Below the pieces are notes generated by a model. The model was not told the DNA's origin and made no database searches. It saw only the letters and a program-made list of their open reading frames with translations. From NCBI GenBank assembly GCA_947462335.1, contig OX381720.1, positions 48,348,981 through 48,412,980 on the forward strand: 64,000 nucleotides of DNA, read 5' to 3'. Shown one piece after another: positions 43,701 to 58,300 of the stretch. A program made the position numbers and the translations under genes. This DNA is from Harmothoe impar. Lineage: Eukaryota; Annelida; Polychaeta; Phyllodocida; Polynoidae. Within the stretch, counting starts at the first letter, position 1, and every line of letters starts with the position of its first letter.

Positions 43701-45200
43701 AGCACGGTCCCTTATTAATTTGAAAGCCATTTTCCTCATAACTGTTGGCAGCTGGTCATAATTGTCCTTCTTTTTTCCTGGATTTCATCCACACCAGAAC
43801 TGATTTCATTTTTTGCGAGGCATTCTGCCTGCTGCATTTGGTGTTTGTCATGGGTTGACCACTGCCCAGGGCATTTGTGTTAGTTTTCCTGTCAGCCTGC
43901 CCCTTTCCCACTGCCACTCTTATGGTCGTTACTTTGTGCCTATTTTTATGGCATTCAGAACACTGCTGATGAAGTATTTGGATCAATGAAAGCCAATTCT
44001 GGCCGGAAGACAACTTGCTCCGGCAATGCCGTTGACGGCGGACTACGAGTTGATACCCTGAGGCCTAAATCAATTGCGGTTCCTTCGGGGTGATAAAAAT
44101 CGTCGAATATCGTCTGCTCAATCCGGATGGAGCCTCCCTTTGGTAGGGCTACACCCAGCTAGACCTAATGAGGTGCTTAACAAGAAATCCACATGAACCA
44201 GAAGATTGGGGTCACCCCAAGATCCATCCATCAATCCCCACTTTGGCAGACGACACTTTCATTTTCACTCATTTTCCTGTGCAAAGCTTATATCACGCGA
44301 TCTCTCCTGACCATGCGACCGCAACGAGAGCAAGGAGCACATTTAAATTCATTGCTGGCTCTTATCGCTAGCGGTTCACCAGCGACTGGATAAGCGATCC
44401 CAGCCATTTATAAATTCGTGCTTCAGGGAGTACTTCGGCCCTGGCAATGAGACACCCTGTCTCTCCCGGAAACGGTTGCCTCGGGATGCAACGAGCGTTG
44501 TTTTTTTTTTTCGGGGCATGCCACTTTCTAATGTGTAATATGGGCAGTCCTACCAGCGGCTGACCTCTGTGCAGTGTGAGACGAAACAGAATATGCCGCG
44601 TGGTTAGTCTCTCTGTATTTTTCCCTCTGCTTGTTGGAGGAGTTTTGGGGCATGTATTGATTTTTCCCCTTTCATCATCTATAGCCTGCTGGGCATCTAT
44701 ACAGCATGAGGGGCTGCCTGGATACATAACCACCTCACAGACACTCTGTCCACCCCCTTCAGACTACTCAAGGCCAGCGGCTGTATGCCTCTATGGTGTT
44801 CCCTCCTGCTGCTGCACCCCCTCCTCTCCACAGCCCTAACACACACATGGCACACTACCTCAATACACTCAGACACTCTCCCACTGCCCCCCTCCTCCCA
44901 CCACCACATCCAACCTCACACACACACAGTGAGTTATCACAATACTCTGTATTATTGTGCCACCCATGGCCATTCTCTCACCATCCCTCCTACCCCTCCC
45001 TTCCTCATTCCAGCCAGCACATCGTTGCCCCAACATACATCTCATCCCCTTTCACCACCGCAATCACCCCCTCCCCAGCCATCACACAGATTACCTTATT
45101 CCAATACACACTAGATCCCTCTCCCTTTTGCACAGTGCTGGTGTGACCCTGACCTTGTCCTTGGGTTGCCTCTGTGTCCTTCCTCTATAGTTTCTGGCTG
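43701..45200. other. Non-coding stretch, pyrimidine-rich at the end
   Basis: No conserved repeat landmark or gene recognised. From about 44740 to 45130 the + strand is a C/A-rich low-complexity run (CCACCACCACATCC, CACACACACA), which produces several meaningless overlapping frames. Confidence 0.4.
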
Positions 45201-46620
45201 AATAGCCACGTGTCAGATAGCTCCTCGTAAACATGAATCCAGTTAGATTTGCTGTTCTGTGGGATCGCAAAGAGTATCCTGCAGCAGTATTACCACAGTA
45301 GTATGCTGTGTTGTGACCTTTGATGGAGCTGCTGTGGGAATTCTATATACAGAAGGAGGCCAATCACGGTGCCACTAGTAACTGCCACTCACATATATGA
45401 GGCAGCTATACAATTGTATTAAGGACAACCCCACCTTTCGTATGCACATACCAGACATAGGGAGAGGAAGCAGTCATGATCATTTAACAATATTAGCTTT
45501 AAGGGTAACTATTCAGACATTTCTAGGAAACATGAATTAAGAGCCCTAAAGCCCTCCTTTAATCACATAAATTGCTCCTCCTTTAAGAGGGTCACAGTCC
45601 CCTTAGGGGGGTCTACCTTTTCACTAGAATTTAAAGTTTAATGTAGGAGCCCATAAAGAAGAACCAGGCAGCAACTTTGATCTTTACCTTTTAAGTTGAA
45701 TCCTTTGCGCTGTAGGAAATTAAGTCAAAGAGACGTGCTCTTTGCTGAAAACGGTTCTAAGCACAATCTTTGAATCCAAGTTTGATTTTCAAAAGACTTG
45801 TTAAATGTGATTAAATCAGTTACTTTTGTCAATGGATCTTAACATGTCCGTGATCAAGAGAATACTCATTTTATCAGACTTCTCCCATACTATTGTTTTA
45901 TTTTTCTCGTCTACAAAGATGTATACTGTTTTAGCTCAAAATATTCAGGTTTGTTTTGTGCTGATTAAAATATACGGGTAAACCATCGTGGTATGCTGGA
46001 CAATGGACAGTATATATATTAGGCCACACTGTGAGCTCATTGACTACCTTGCTAGCTACCGTTCCCTTATTGTCCTTTAACTAATAAAAGGAATTGATAC
46101 ATACAATCAATTTACGTTATTCAATTGTGTAAACTACGGTGTAGTAATGCTGACCTTAGCCATGTGGGTCGACCTTCAGCTGTACCATCCCCAAATAGCC
46201 ATTTTCTTATACTACTGATGAAATCACTGTGTCACTTAAAAGCCATGCTTATGTTTATAAGGACCCACTGAGTAGGTGACCTCAGCAACATGACATTATG
46301 TGAGGCCTGGATATGACCAGTGACTCTTCTCAGTGTCTTATGTCACCATAGAGACAAAGTGCCATTCTCGTGTGTGATTGTGTACGGACACATCCGCTTT
46401 GTGGGGTTTTATAAGCAGTGCCTCTACATATGGTAGGCTCTTTTGCATTTGCTGAACTCTAATGGCCAATAAAAAAGAAACTGCCTAATCCTGAGAGTAT
46501 GAGTGAGAATCATCCTTATCCATGAGCAAAGGGGCTGTATGTAAAAGATTGTCCTTATTCAGACAATGTGATAACTCATAGCACACTCTGTAAACGCGAG
46601 GCAATATAGTCCCTCAATGC
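45201..46620. other. Apparently unique non-coding stretch
   Basis: I see no gene, repeat family or foldback here. Confidence 0.4.
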
Positions 46621-46709
46621 GCTTTATTATACGATATGGGCGCACACCGACCATTTTAGGTGATATTCGCGTTCTGATATTCCTGCATACCCCACACTTG
46701 AGGGGATCA

Positions 46710-46792
46710 AATCGTTCTGATATTCTGGATATCAGAACGATTCTGAATGGGGAATTCAGAATCGTTCTGATATCCTGAATATCAGAACGATT
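46710..46792. repeat. Two tandem 33-bp palindromes, 50-bp period
   Basis: AATCGTTCTGATATTCTGGA followed by TATCAGAACGATT (46710-46742) recurs at 46760-46792 with two changes. Each is an almost perfect palindrome, and CTGAATGGG follows each. Confidence 0.7.
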
Positions 46793-46825
46793 CTGAATGG
46801 GAATCGGCAGCCATAAAATCCGAGG

Positions 46826-46905
46826 TTCTTTGGAGACTCGAACACGCTACATCAAGACTTGAAGTCCGATGTGCTAACCACCACGCCGTGAAGGCGCTGG
46901 TAGAG
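46826..46905 (-). repeat. tRNA-like (SINE head) segment
   Basis: On the minus strand GGCGTGGTGGTTAGCACA resembles a pol III A box and GTGTTCGAGTC a B box at tRNA spacing, with CTTCAAG in the anticodon-loop position. The acceptor stem does not pair, so it is not a functional tRNA. Confidence 0.45.
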
Positions 46906-47133
46906 GTAGGTGGCGAAACAAGGAGTCTACAGGCGGATTTCCAGCCCTGTAGGACCATTATTTACCGAGTTACAGAAGAAAAGGCATTTTTTGGTCTAGT
47001 TTCTTTGAAAATCCAAATTTTTTTCTAATTTCTTTTTTACTATAAAGGTAGAAGTTGGACTTTACTTAGCCTTTCGTTAAAATAATTCTAGGGACTTTTT
47101 TTCACATAGAAATAGGCATTTTGAAAAAGGTTC

Positions 47134-47213
47134 GTTTCCACCCAGGATCGATCCGGGTACCCTTGGTGTGTGAGGCGGAGACGCTACGGGCCCTGCCTAT
47201 CCGGCTGTGGTGC
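47134..47213 (-). repeat. Second tRNA-like segment
   Basis: The minus strand has a T-arm-like CCCGG-ATCGATC-CTGGG and an upstream A-box-like TAGGCAGG. The remaining arms are poor. Probably a SINE or tRNA relic. Confidence 0.4.
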
Positions 47214-47477
47214 TTGTGAAGGGAAACGCTGGTTAGTATATAACATAGCCCCAAGCTGGCCCCCTCACAAATTCTATGTTGAACTCAGTGTTGGAGATTG
47301 AGGCGCATGACGTCACCAGGCTCCACCAATCAGCGAGCAGGGTTGGTGGGAGGTCAAAACAACATGGTGCTACTGGCGTACGAGTGATATTCAGTCAATA
47401 ATCCTTCAAAATGGCCAAACTAGGACTCATATAAGGTAATTAAAGACATATTAATCGGAATATCGTATAATAAACCT

Positions 47478-47598
47478 AATAATATATGAATATCACCGAA
47501 CTTAGGGTATGTATTCATGAATAACGACCTCGGTGCTATGCACCTCGGTCATTATTCAAGAATACATACCCTGCGTTCGGTGATATTCATACATTATT
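47478..47598. repeat. Foldback of about 120 bp
   Basis: AATATATGAATATCACCGAA at the left is inverted at the right as TTCGGTGATATTCATACATT. The middle AGGGTATGTATTC...GACCTCGGTG also folds on itself. It could be a MITE or a hairpin. Confidence 0.6.
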
Positions 47599-48795
47599 GG
47601 TTAAATATATCCTTCTGCACACCATTGTATGGCGAGTAACTGACCAAAGCTTCATTCTTTGACCCTCCGAGGTCGATACGCTCCATGAGTCAGAATACTG
47701 TACCAGTGCATCATGCTGTAAAATGAGGACAAAAACCTTAGCATATTATGCTGTCCTTGAGGGCTATACCGATACCCAGGGAGACCATTCATCATGGCAG
47801 GTTGTACCCGGGTAGCCTACGTTAGAGGTGTAGGTAATGAAGCCGACACTGGTGAGGGATGGGGTGAGGAGAATCTATATACGATATCTGCTCTACACCA
47901 AGACACCTTGCTGATATCACAGAGACAAGGCCGGTTTCTTTATGAAAAATGTGCAGGGTGATAAAACAATGAATCTCATTGTCAGTTTGTGTGTGCGCAA
48001 GTGGGGGACTGAAAAACGGACATTTTCGTGTAACGTAATGATTGTAGCTGATGTAATGTACAAGCTACAGACGGGCCATTGACCTAGTTACAGTTATAAC
48101 ACGACTTGCTACGATCTAGCCAATACATTAAAGACAGAGCTCCTCCCTGATTGGTTGAGAGTCCGTGATGGGCAGCTTTGACCAATCAGAGACGTCCTTA
48201 GCTACTGTAGGGTGAGTGACTAGACACTGTGGTATATCTAGATGGATATACCACTAGTAGCAGTGAAAGATTTATTTAAAATGGCAGACATGCATCGATT
48301 CACATGTATCTAACTGTTTAATCACATGTTGGGGCCAGTTTATTCACGTTTTTGGTGTGTTTATTCACGTTTCTACCCTGTTTACTTATATTCCTTGTGT
48401 TTATGTGATTTTTTGGCGTGTTTAAGTTACGTTTTTGTCGGAGTTTGTTCACGCTTTATTCAGTAAACAAATTCCTATGTTTGAGCGACTTTGAAGGGTC
48501 TAATTGTCTGCTGCCGCCTCTATGTCTGCCCCCCTTTGAGTGGGTACTCCACTGCCTTGATTGGATACCGTCCAGCATTGATTGGGTAGGCACAAATTCG
48601 TGATTGCCAGTTGTACATTTCATGTAGGCCTACTTGTGAATGGAAGTCGTTTGGGGGTAATAACCTTGCATTTCTAATCTACAGGTCCATTTGTGTTTAA
48701 TCTTAGATTATTTTAAAATATACTACTGTGTCATAACGTGAATAGGGCACTTGTACATCGACATGTGTGCCATCTAGACTGGATAGAGACGTCGA
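47599..48795. other. Non-coding stretch
   Basis: No gene recognised. GGTATATCTAGATGGATATACC near 48231 is a small inverted repeat, and two CCAAT-type words (GATTGG, CCAATCAG) flank 48155-48190. Confidence 0.35.
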
Positions 48796-48836
48796 GGAAG
48801 GCTCAGAGGATGGCGAAGCCATCTGCTGAGCCTTCC
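48796..48836. other. 41-base near-perfect hairpin with GAA loop
   Basis: GGAAGGCTCAGAGGATGGC pairs with GCCATCTGCTGAGCCTTCC at 18 of 19 positions around a three-base loop. The loop is too tight for a usual microRNA precursor. Origin unknown. Confidence 0.6.
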
Positions 48837-48924
48837 CTAACTAGTGCTCAGCATGCACTGTTACACTATAACAAACGGCACGTGACCTCTCTAGAGCTAT
48901 AACGCACGGCCAACCGTTTTATAA

Positions 48925-50000
<1,076 letters not shown>

Positions 50001-52272
50001 AGAGTGACCAGTGAGTTTGAGTTTTATATAGGTTTATTGACAAAGAAAAAATTCCAAAATACACATTGAGTCTCTGAAGTCCTGGTCACATAATAATTAC
50101 AAACCAACCACTAATACAGTCGTGGGTATATTTGTGACAAGTATCCTTCAGCGGTAGGCACACAGAAAAAAAATAGATATCACATATCTAGATAATGAAG
50201 TGGTTGAAATACTAATCTGTACTAACATCTGACATGAAATTGGATTAAGACCCTATTCTCCATTAGAGGAGCAACGTAATTTCAACCGACAAAACATTTT
50301 CTACTCTCTATAGATGAAGGCATAACAGGAGCGATAAGAGTGAATCATTTCACTTATCGAACCTCGTCATGAAAGACCATGATAAGACGAGCGGAGGGTA
50401 AAAGCACTAAGATGAAATTGATTTCAGAAATCATGAAATTGAGCTCAGGAGGAACACAAAGCGGCCATATTGAATCTGAAGATCAATGTGTGAATAGCAC
50501 GCCATAATACCAAATGCCCAGGCATTCTATTGGCCTGAGGTATTTGTCACAGCATTCCATTACACTATTTAGATTTCGCCCAATTGTAGGTAGGATTAAT
50601 ATTGATTCAAATAGTATAGATTATGTAGACATAAAGCCACAGATATACAGCTGTCCATAACAGAATGAAAGAGAATACTATAAACAGTTGCCGCAGCATT
50701 AAACTGGATACCAGTAGTTATATTGTTCAAATAAATGGGCCGTTTTGAAAGTCAAAAGCACGTCTTAAAGGGTGCTCTATATGCAAATGTCATATGTCAC
50801 ACGGGATTTGGTCATGAATTGTAACAGGCCAAGTCACGTCATAAAGGGGAAGTTATACAGAACAAGTACATGTGCTACCATGGCAACCTATTCTGTTACC
50901 TCAGCATGCAGGAGCCCTATCCCAAAATATAACCTCAATAACCTCAATATGGAGATTGCCAATGAAAGTTGATTTTCACATCTCATTATACATTGAGAAA
51001 TTGCTGTATTAAAAAGGTGCCTAATCAATTCCCATCGTCCTGTGGGTGCTAATTGGGATGACTCCAGGGGTTAGAATCAGGATTTATTGTAGCTGTTCAC
51101 AGCTAAACTCAATGAATCTGTCATTGGCGTATGCTAGTTAAAACTGGCTAGTATCCTATATATGTCAATACTACGACTAAACAAATCGGGAATATGGTAG
51201 TTTTATTCATACAGGCTGGTGTTTCAAATATGCATGAATTTATCAATAAAGTTCTCTGAAATGTAGGTTTCAGCCATAAACATCAGATCTAATCTTCCGC
51301 AGCACGAGTTTAGCATTGGTCATGATTGTGCCAAGACTTGTGCCCAGACTTGTGCCCAGACCCAGTGCCTGTAGTGTGCCCCTTCAGTATGGTACTGAAC
51401 CTAACCTCACAACCTACACCTCCAGGCCATCTCCCTCTTACCTTCCCCAGGCTGGAGGTACGAGGCTTGTATGGAATACCTCTTCCCTTGAGACTCCTTC
51501 AGTGATTGACCTCAGACTCCTGTGATTTATCAGAGACCTGGCCCCTCCTCCAGGGGTTGGGAAATCATAGGTTGGCGGCTGTGTTGGGACAGCCTTGAGA
51601 GGGTGGTGGGTGACTTGTCCCCAGGCGTCAGTCCTGCCTTATTTCCAAAGCTATTTCCTCCATACTATTTGTCGTCGCTCATTCACGTTGATAAGCTCAC
51701 TAATGTTTGGTCAATATCTAGTTCCCTGCCTATGACTATTCATAAAGACTGCCAGCATTGATTATTGACAATTCCAAGCATGCCAGGCCACTGAACAGCG
51801 CATCCCATGGGAAACCAAAGTTTGGCTCCAAGGCTCCCTAAGGACCATTTGCAAAAAACGAAAAAATATCACAAAGCGTTACAGACTGCCTTCTGTCAAG
51901 CAGCAAACATTGAGGGAACACAATACTCTGTCAAGTGATGTAATATACCTGGAAAAAATTGTAACTAAACATTGATTGATCTAGGTGTACTACATACCGT
52001 TGTTTTTTTATATGAATAGATTTTATCAAACTCAAACTCAAACTCTATGGTTAAATTGGGATTCTCAAAATATCTACCAATTATATTTCTTACATTTTTA
52101 GGGCCTGTCCAAAACATTCTAATTACTAACAGGACATTTTCTGAAGATAGCCTTTAGCCTTTATTCAGGAATGCACAGGATTAAATGATAATGATACAAT
52201 AATAACATAAGAGGCAATATTTACTCGCATTTGCAGTACCAGTATCATCACATTGGCAACAGACGACATTCA

Positions 52273-52344
52273 TCTGACTTCCCCAAAGGTCATGTGGTAC
52301 CAAGGGACCTTGCAGCACACCATGTGACCTTTGGGAGAGGCTGA
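52273..52344 (+). ncRNA. Candidate hairpin RNA, family C copy 1
   Basis: CCAAAGGTCATGTGGT (52283-52298) pairs at all 16 positions with ACCATGTGACCTTTGG (52319-52334), two as G:U. The stem continues outward with a few mismatches, to about 25 bases per arm. The 20-base loop contains CAAGG-GA-CCTTG. It is the strongest microRNA-precursor-like fold in the window. Confidence 0.5.
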
Positions 52345-52934
52345 GTACCCTGCCGGGCATCAGTCCGTATCAAGGTGCTGCTCTCACCAGTCCCTGAGCT
52401 GCTCCCATCAACTGGTCTGCCGTACAAGGTGCTCCCCGGAGGCAGTGTAGGGTGGTGGATGGTCCCCCAGGTAGCTGTAGGACCGCTAATGCTCTGTCAG
52501 AGAACATTGCCATAGTCTCCACATACACTGTCCCACCCACTCTATGTCTTCAACCCTCTCTACACCTACAGCCCTCATACCCATCCCTTACCACAATCAT
52601 GTACACTGATATCGCCAACCCTTCATATCATTACCTAAAACCTGTAAAAAGGGGTTTAAAACATATTTCCAAAACATGGGCAGTAGAACTTTCTAAAATG
52701 GCTTCTGATATAAACAATGATTTAGCCCACTAGACAGTGTCAAACCCAGGATTACTCATTCTATAGATATACCATCCTATTGGCACATACGTATACCACA
52801 GCAGGATACTCTGATGAACTGAACTATAAAAGACAATAGGCCCATAGCCCTGCAGGAAGGTGGTGTGCAGTATCTTTTTGTCATAGCAATTCCTTAAGTC
52901 CCTTACCCCCCTCCCCTCACACCTACAAACATTA

Positions 52935-53113
52935 GGCCCCACACCTCTCCAAGTCATGACAGTCCCCTTTCGCCCCACACCCAGGCCCCACACCTCTCCA
53001 AGTCTTGACAGTCCCCTTTCGCCCCACACCCAGGCCCCACACCTCTCCAAGTCATGACAGTCCCATTTCGCCCACATCCCAGGCCCCACACCTCTATCAG
53101 TCGTGGCAGTCCC
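52935..53113. repeat. 49-bp minisatellite, about 3.7 copies
   Basis: GGCCCCACACCTCTCCAAGT starts at 52935, 52984, 53033 and, with changes, 53082. It is absent from the other family C units. Confidence 0.9.
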
Positions 53114-54550
53114 CTCCACACCCAAGTCGTATTAACCCCCCCCCCTCCCCATCCTCACTAGCCGTCTGTTACAACACAGTCCAACCCCTAAAGCCCTCTC
53201 CCATGAATAATTTCATTCATTCCCATATCCAAACTTGCTTTCCAATAGTACACCATACATTCATCTATGTAAGTAGAAATAAATGTCCCATAGCAGTGCC
53301 ATATACATCCAAATGCCCTCATACTGAATAAATCATTGATATTGCATGAGATGTAGTCCTGTGTAATCCTCTTGCAGCTCACTAGAATGTCTGAAAAAGA
53401 TTAATGCATTCTCTTTATCATAAAACTGGATTTGTTCAATCCTAGAAGCATGGGGGAACTGTCAAATTATAAATGCCATCTCTGCAAAAGCAGAAATACA
53501 GTCATAACCAGCTCTTCCCGAAGGGAAATCAATAAAACAAAAGGTACATTCATATTGACACAGATAGAGAGAGAGGGACAGAAGTGGAGAGAACGAGAGA
53601 AACAATACTAACTGTTTGTTTCTACATTCCCTGAGATCCACACACACTGTAGTGGATAGCTGGGACATGGAGACGCTGCAGAGCTTTGTGCATACTAGCC
53701 CATCTCAAATTCAAAATACACTGTAATCATTGGATGTACTCTGATACATGTGTGTACAAGCAAAAATATATACACTTCCCTCCCAACTTACAATCATGTA
53801 CTGTTTGAAGGTTTGAATAGAAACTTCATTTACGTGGTTTTTGGATTACATTACAAGATATTGAATCAGCTGAGCACATAGTATGTGTACTAAAGATTAG
53901 AATTAGTGTTAGAGTGTTAGACTCAACTGACCTTCCTAAACCTTTGAATATCTTACATTTGTGCGTATACATGTATATGAGCTAGAAGGTACATTGATTA
54001 AAGTTAGTTAGTTTAAAAGGTAGGCCATGAAGGTATTAAAGTGGGTTCATTGTTGTTTGCTGACAAGTCAGTCATATTTGAAATTTAGGTTTGCATTCAT
54101 ACAGTAAAAGCCTAAGAGTCAGTGCTTCTTGAGCAAGCAATACTTCTATTCTTAATCCCTGTTTTGAGCAGGTTTGTAGGTTATTTCATCTACTGCTGCT
54201 TTCAGGCAGCAGTACAAATCCAGATCTAAACCCTGGAGATTGTGTTGTGTGTGATCCTAACCTAGGCACTATAACTCAGCCAGACTCAACGAATCCTCAC
54301 AAAATAAAACAGATTTCAAAGTGGTTTTTTTCTAGCGTATTTTTGACTTGGGACACCCTTTTCCGGTTGTATGCCTCGGACATAAAAGTACAGGAAGTGT
54401 CTGCATAGTGTCCAATTTCTGTTTGGAGTTTTAACTGAAGCCTTGAAGCGTAATACCACACTGTTCCAAAGAATAGCCAGGGTTAAATGTGTCAAAGTGA
54501 TAATGAAACCATTTTCATTCTGAGCCACCAGACTCTGCGATGCAACACTA

Positions 54551-54680
54551 CCCAGTGGGCACAGAACATTGATTCAACATTGATACTGATTATAAATGTT
54601 GAGTCAATGTTGAATCAATGTTGATTCAATGTTGATTCAATGTTGATTAAATGTTGAACTGAATTTTGTGTCCACTGGGA
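54551..54680. mobile_element. Foldback MITE, second copy of the 9178 type
   Basis: It starts CCCAGTGGGCACAGAACATT and ends GAATTTTGTGTCCACTGGGA. The interior is a run of TTGAATCAATG-type words on both strands. Confidence 0.65.
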
Positions 54681-54699
54681 TAATCATCATGATAGGATA

Positions 54700-55245
54700 A
54701 TCAACTGAGTAATATCCACAGTTTTCTATGGATATAATACATATGATATATATATATATATATAATATATATCATAAGACATCCATCAGGTACGTCTATT
54801 TCCACTCATCATAACACGTTTGTGAACGGGCCATGTGTGAAGATGAGGGCGGATGATGAGCTATAAACTATGATATGGCATAGATAACACCTTGAAAATA
54901 AAACAGTAACAGTGTCTTCTCCCCATGGAAAGCCATTAAACGAGCAATAAGAATGGATGATCTAATTGGTCAGTTCGATATGAGAGACCATAATATAGGA
55001 ATCAAACTGACTCCGGGAATTCTGAAATGGAGCTCAGGGAGAGCACTAAGCAGCAATATCGAGCCTGATGCAGAATGAACATCAATATGTGAATACAGTG
55101 CTATAGTACACAATGTCCCGGCAGTCTATGGGTCTGGAGTATTTCATTTCATTTCACTTCTGGTTCACAGTGTCTTGTCATGGGAGCAAAGCCATACGTC
55201 CCTGTATTGTAAGAACCTATACATTATCATATAGTATAGAGCTTT

Positions 55246-55316
<71 letters not shown>

Positions 55317-58300
55317 GTGTGTGTGTACATACTATACACAAAGGCTTATAATGGTAAAAAGATCCAATCTTATACCAACGGACATTTTAGATAGAATAGC
55401 TATTTTATTAAAGGATAAAAACAGTTCTGAAGAGACACCAGAAGATAAGATCATCTTAAAATGTACTCTATATGCAAATTATGTCACAGAAGAATTTGCC
55501 ATGTGACCGATCCTTGAATGGGATGTCAGTAATAGGCCATGCACTGCCTGAAAATAGTCTTAATGTATACTGCTATAGTATGGCTATACCTTTTGCAAAA
55601 AGATAATGACACAGCAGTATTAGCTGATGTTTTCCAATACAAGTAGCAAAGAAGAAGGGACTATATGTTTCCATCCTCATCTTAGACCTGATATCTCACC
55701 AGGGCAACCCCCCTATCTACCTCCCGCGTCAGCTACCTCAACATGGAGATTGAGTGCAAATGCTATTCAATGTTCACATCTTATTATACATTGGGTAATT
55801 GCTGTATTAATAAGCCATCCTCTCCCCCATCAATTCCCATTATCTGTTGCTACTGGTGTAAAATGCAGTGACCTTGGAGTAGGATGGTAGGGGCGTAGTT
55901 TATGAAGCGGTTCTGGTCGACACTTAATGAGTCTGTGACCAGATAAGGAAAGTTTAAAGGGGCTGGCCCTTTTAGTATTCCAAGGGGCTCAGCATAGAGT
56001 TATCAACTGATATAATTTATTGGCCTCACACTTAATGCTTTCGCTGAAAAATCTCATCAGTATTATCGCATGCATAGGATTTGTTTTAAATATTCGTTTG
56101 CTTTTAATAATTATTTCATTGGAATTAAAATGTTTGGAGTTTTACTTTAAATTTTCAACTTATTGCCAATACTTGGTAGAAGGCAAATTAAAGTAAAATT
56201 TCCCCAGACCTTCCCTTTAGTGAAAAAAAGGTGGGCTATGCTTGAATGAAGGACACTTGGTGATGAGAGGGCCTAGGGTAGAAGATGTGTTAAATAAAGG
56301 CGTAACACTACATAATATTTTCTTAGCAAAACTCATCATACTACCTCTTTATATCCCTTCCCTTGCCTGGAGGCAATATGTCTATTTGGAAAGCCCCTTC
56401 GCACTATTGACCCTCCTGCAGTGATTGCTCTAAGACCTGTGTGATTCGTCACCACCCTCCTTCAGGGTATAGTAGATCATAGGTTGGAGGCAGGGTCGGG
56501 ACAGGAGTGAATGAGGTGCCTTGCCTCTGGGGGACTCCACTCCAATGTCCACAGCTATTTCCTACAAGGCCTGGCCAACACTATTTGTCATCTCATATTC
56601 ACCTTGCTATGCTCTGACCAAAAAGCCTGTCACTTTTGATTACCACCAATATCGGGAATGCTTGGACTTCCCAGCAAATCAAATATTTACAAAGATCAGG
56701 TATAGAAGCTATTGGCCAATTTAAGCCCTTTATCAAAATAAGCAGCATAGATTATTCTGTTATACTTGATGTGTATAATTTTTGTGTTGCTGTGAATAAC
56801 CCCCCCTCCCCCCCCCCCCATCCAACCTGCGATTATAGGTTTAGAGACATGATTACCCTTGGTGTTTATAAGATCAATTCTGTGTGTCTCAAGACTGTCC
56901 TACCTTGTGCTTATACAAAACTGATCACATGATATAATGATGGTATGCTAAGCCCCTTTTGTTGGTCATTTCGAAATGACAGGAATAAGAAAGCAATAAA
57001 GTATCAATAATGAAAGGAAAGAGTATTCGAAAACTCTAAAGGCAAGGCACATAAATTTCAAGTTTATGTTACCATGGTTACGTTGGTTATAAGGGTTTTT
57101 ATTTTATCAGTGGGCTAAGGTCAGGCAATCCTTCATGGTATTGGAGTATTAGCATCTTCACGTTGGCAACAGACGACATTCATCCGACTTCCAAAATGGT
57201 CATTTGGCGCCAAGGGACCTGGTCGGCCACAAGTCATGTGACCTTTAGGAGAGGCCAAGTACCCGGCGTGGCATGAGGCGGTATCAAGGTTCTCCACTCA
57301 CCCCTCCCTGAGCTGCTCCTGTCACCACACGGCTGTAGGAGGTGCTCTGATGCAGGCAGCGGGGGGCAGTGGGTGGTCCCCCAGCTAGCTGTAGGCAGGC
57401 TAATCCTCTGTCAGAGAACATTGCCGTCCTCTTCACATACACCCACTCCCCACTACTCTATAACACCCACCCCCACTACATCCCCACCTCCACACCCTGA
57501 TAGCCATCCCACAGGGAGTCCCACCCCACCTCCCCAGCTCTCATATTACCACACCAGCCCCTGCACACCTTTTACAAGCTCGACCACACCCACAGACCTC
57601 ACCTATCCCATCACATACCCTATTCCAAAGCTTCCAAAATCCCATTTCATGAATGATATCATTCATTCATATGTCCAACTTGCCATTCAATATAATTCTT
57701 TGCATTGTGTCCAGTAAACAAAAAAGTCCCATAACCATGAACATAATACTACCATTATAGTCCCCACAATAAACCAGTATTTGTCCGACCCTATGAACGG
57801 CTTAACATTTTACACATAATCATACATAAATACACCCTACTATATGCAAAATGCAGCCACTCCCGCTGTCTGTGAAGGGAAATTAATAAATCAGAAGCTG
57901 GATGCTTATCGGAGAAGATGCACAAAAATGGAGAGATAGAAAGGGTGAAACATTAACCCATCGAGGAATGTACGCTTTTCTTTTGGCCTTCATAATCTGA
58001 GCTTCAGATAAACTGTGTTGATTCTATCTGAGACTTTGCGAAGTGGGGGAAGAGCAAGGACCGCTTCATTATCTGGGACTCAAAATGCAATGTAATCCAA
58101 GAGTAAAATCGGATAAACCCCCTATGGCAAAATCGTATGGCTTCTAGCTTCTGGCTTGTCATACACGAATGTATACTTTGCTAGATATTACATCGGCACA
58201 CACAAACATATACACAAACGGAAAACTCGCATATCCATATCGTGGATGCATACGGTTGATGAGAGAAAGATTACTGAAATTTAATACAAAACTTCGACTA

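Larger units (their letters stand above)
46622..47474. mobile_element. Possible non-autonomous element with TTTATTATACGATAT ends
   Basis: TTTATTATACGATAT at 46622 recurs inverted at about 47460-47474. The interior holds twin palindromes and two tRNA-like segments. No transposase and no target duplication were identified, so the call is tentative. Confidence 0.3.
50001..53950. repeat. Family C unit 1
   Basis: Landmarks in order: ATGTGTGAATAGCACGCCAT (50487), AACAGACGACATTCATCTGA (52257), the hairpin at 52273, CTGTCAGAGAACATTGCC (52495) and CTTCCCGAAGGGAAATCAAT (53513). The same order recurs at about 55.0-58.1 kb and 58.9-61.9 kb. It also holds a 49-bp minisatellite (52935-53113). No frame is conserved between units. 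Confidence 0.65.

Noticed and set aside
44576..45190. Several overlapping frames rich in Pro, His, Ser and Thr
   Set aside because: Low-complexity C/A-rich DNA read in three frames; not conserved.
46826..46905. Functional tRNA gene
   Set aside because: A- and B-box-like words are present but the acceptor stem does not pair; treated as SINE or tRNA relic.
52935..53113. CRISPR-like array
   Set aside because: Direct tandem copies with no spacers, in a eukaryotic context; a minisatellite.
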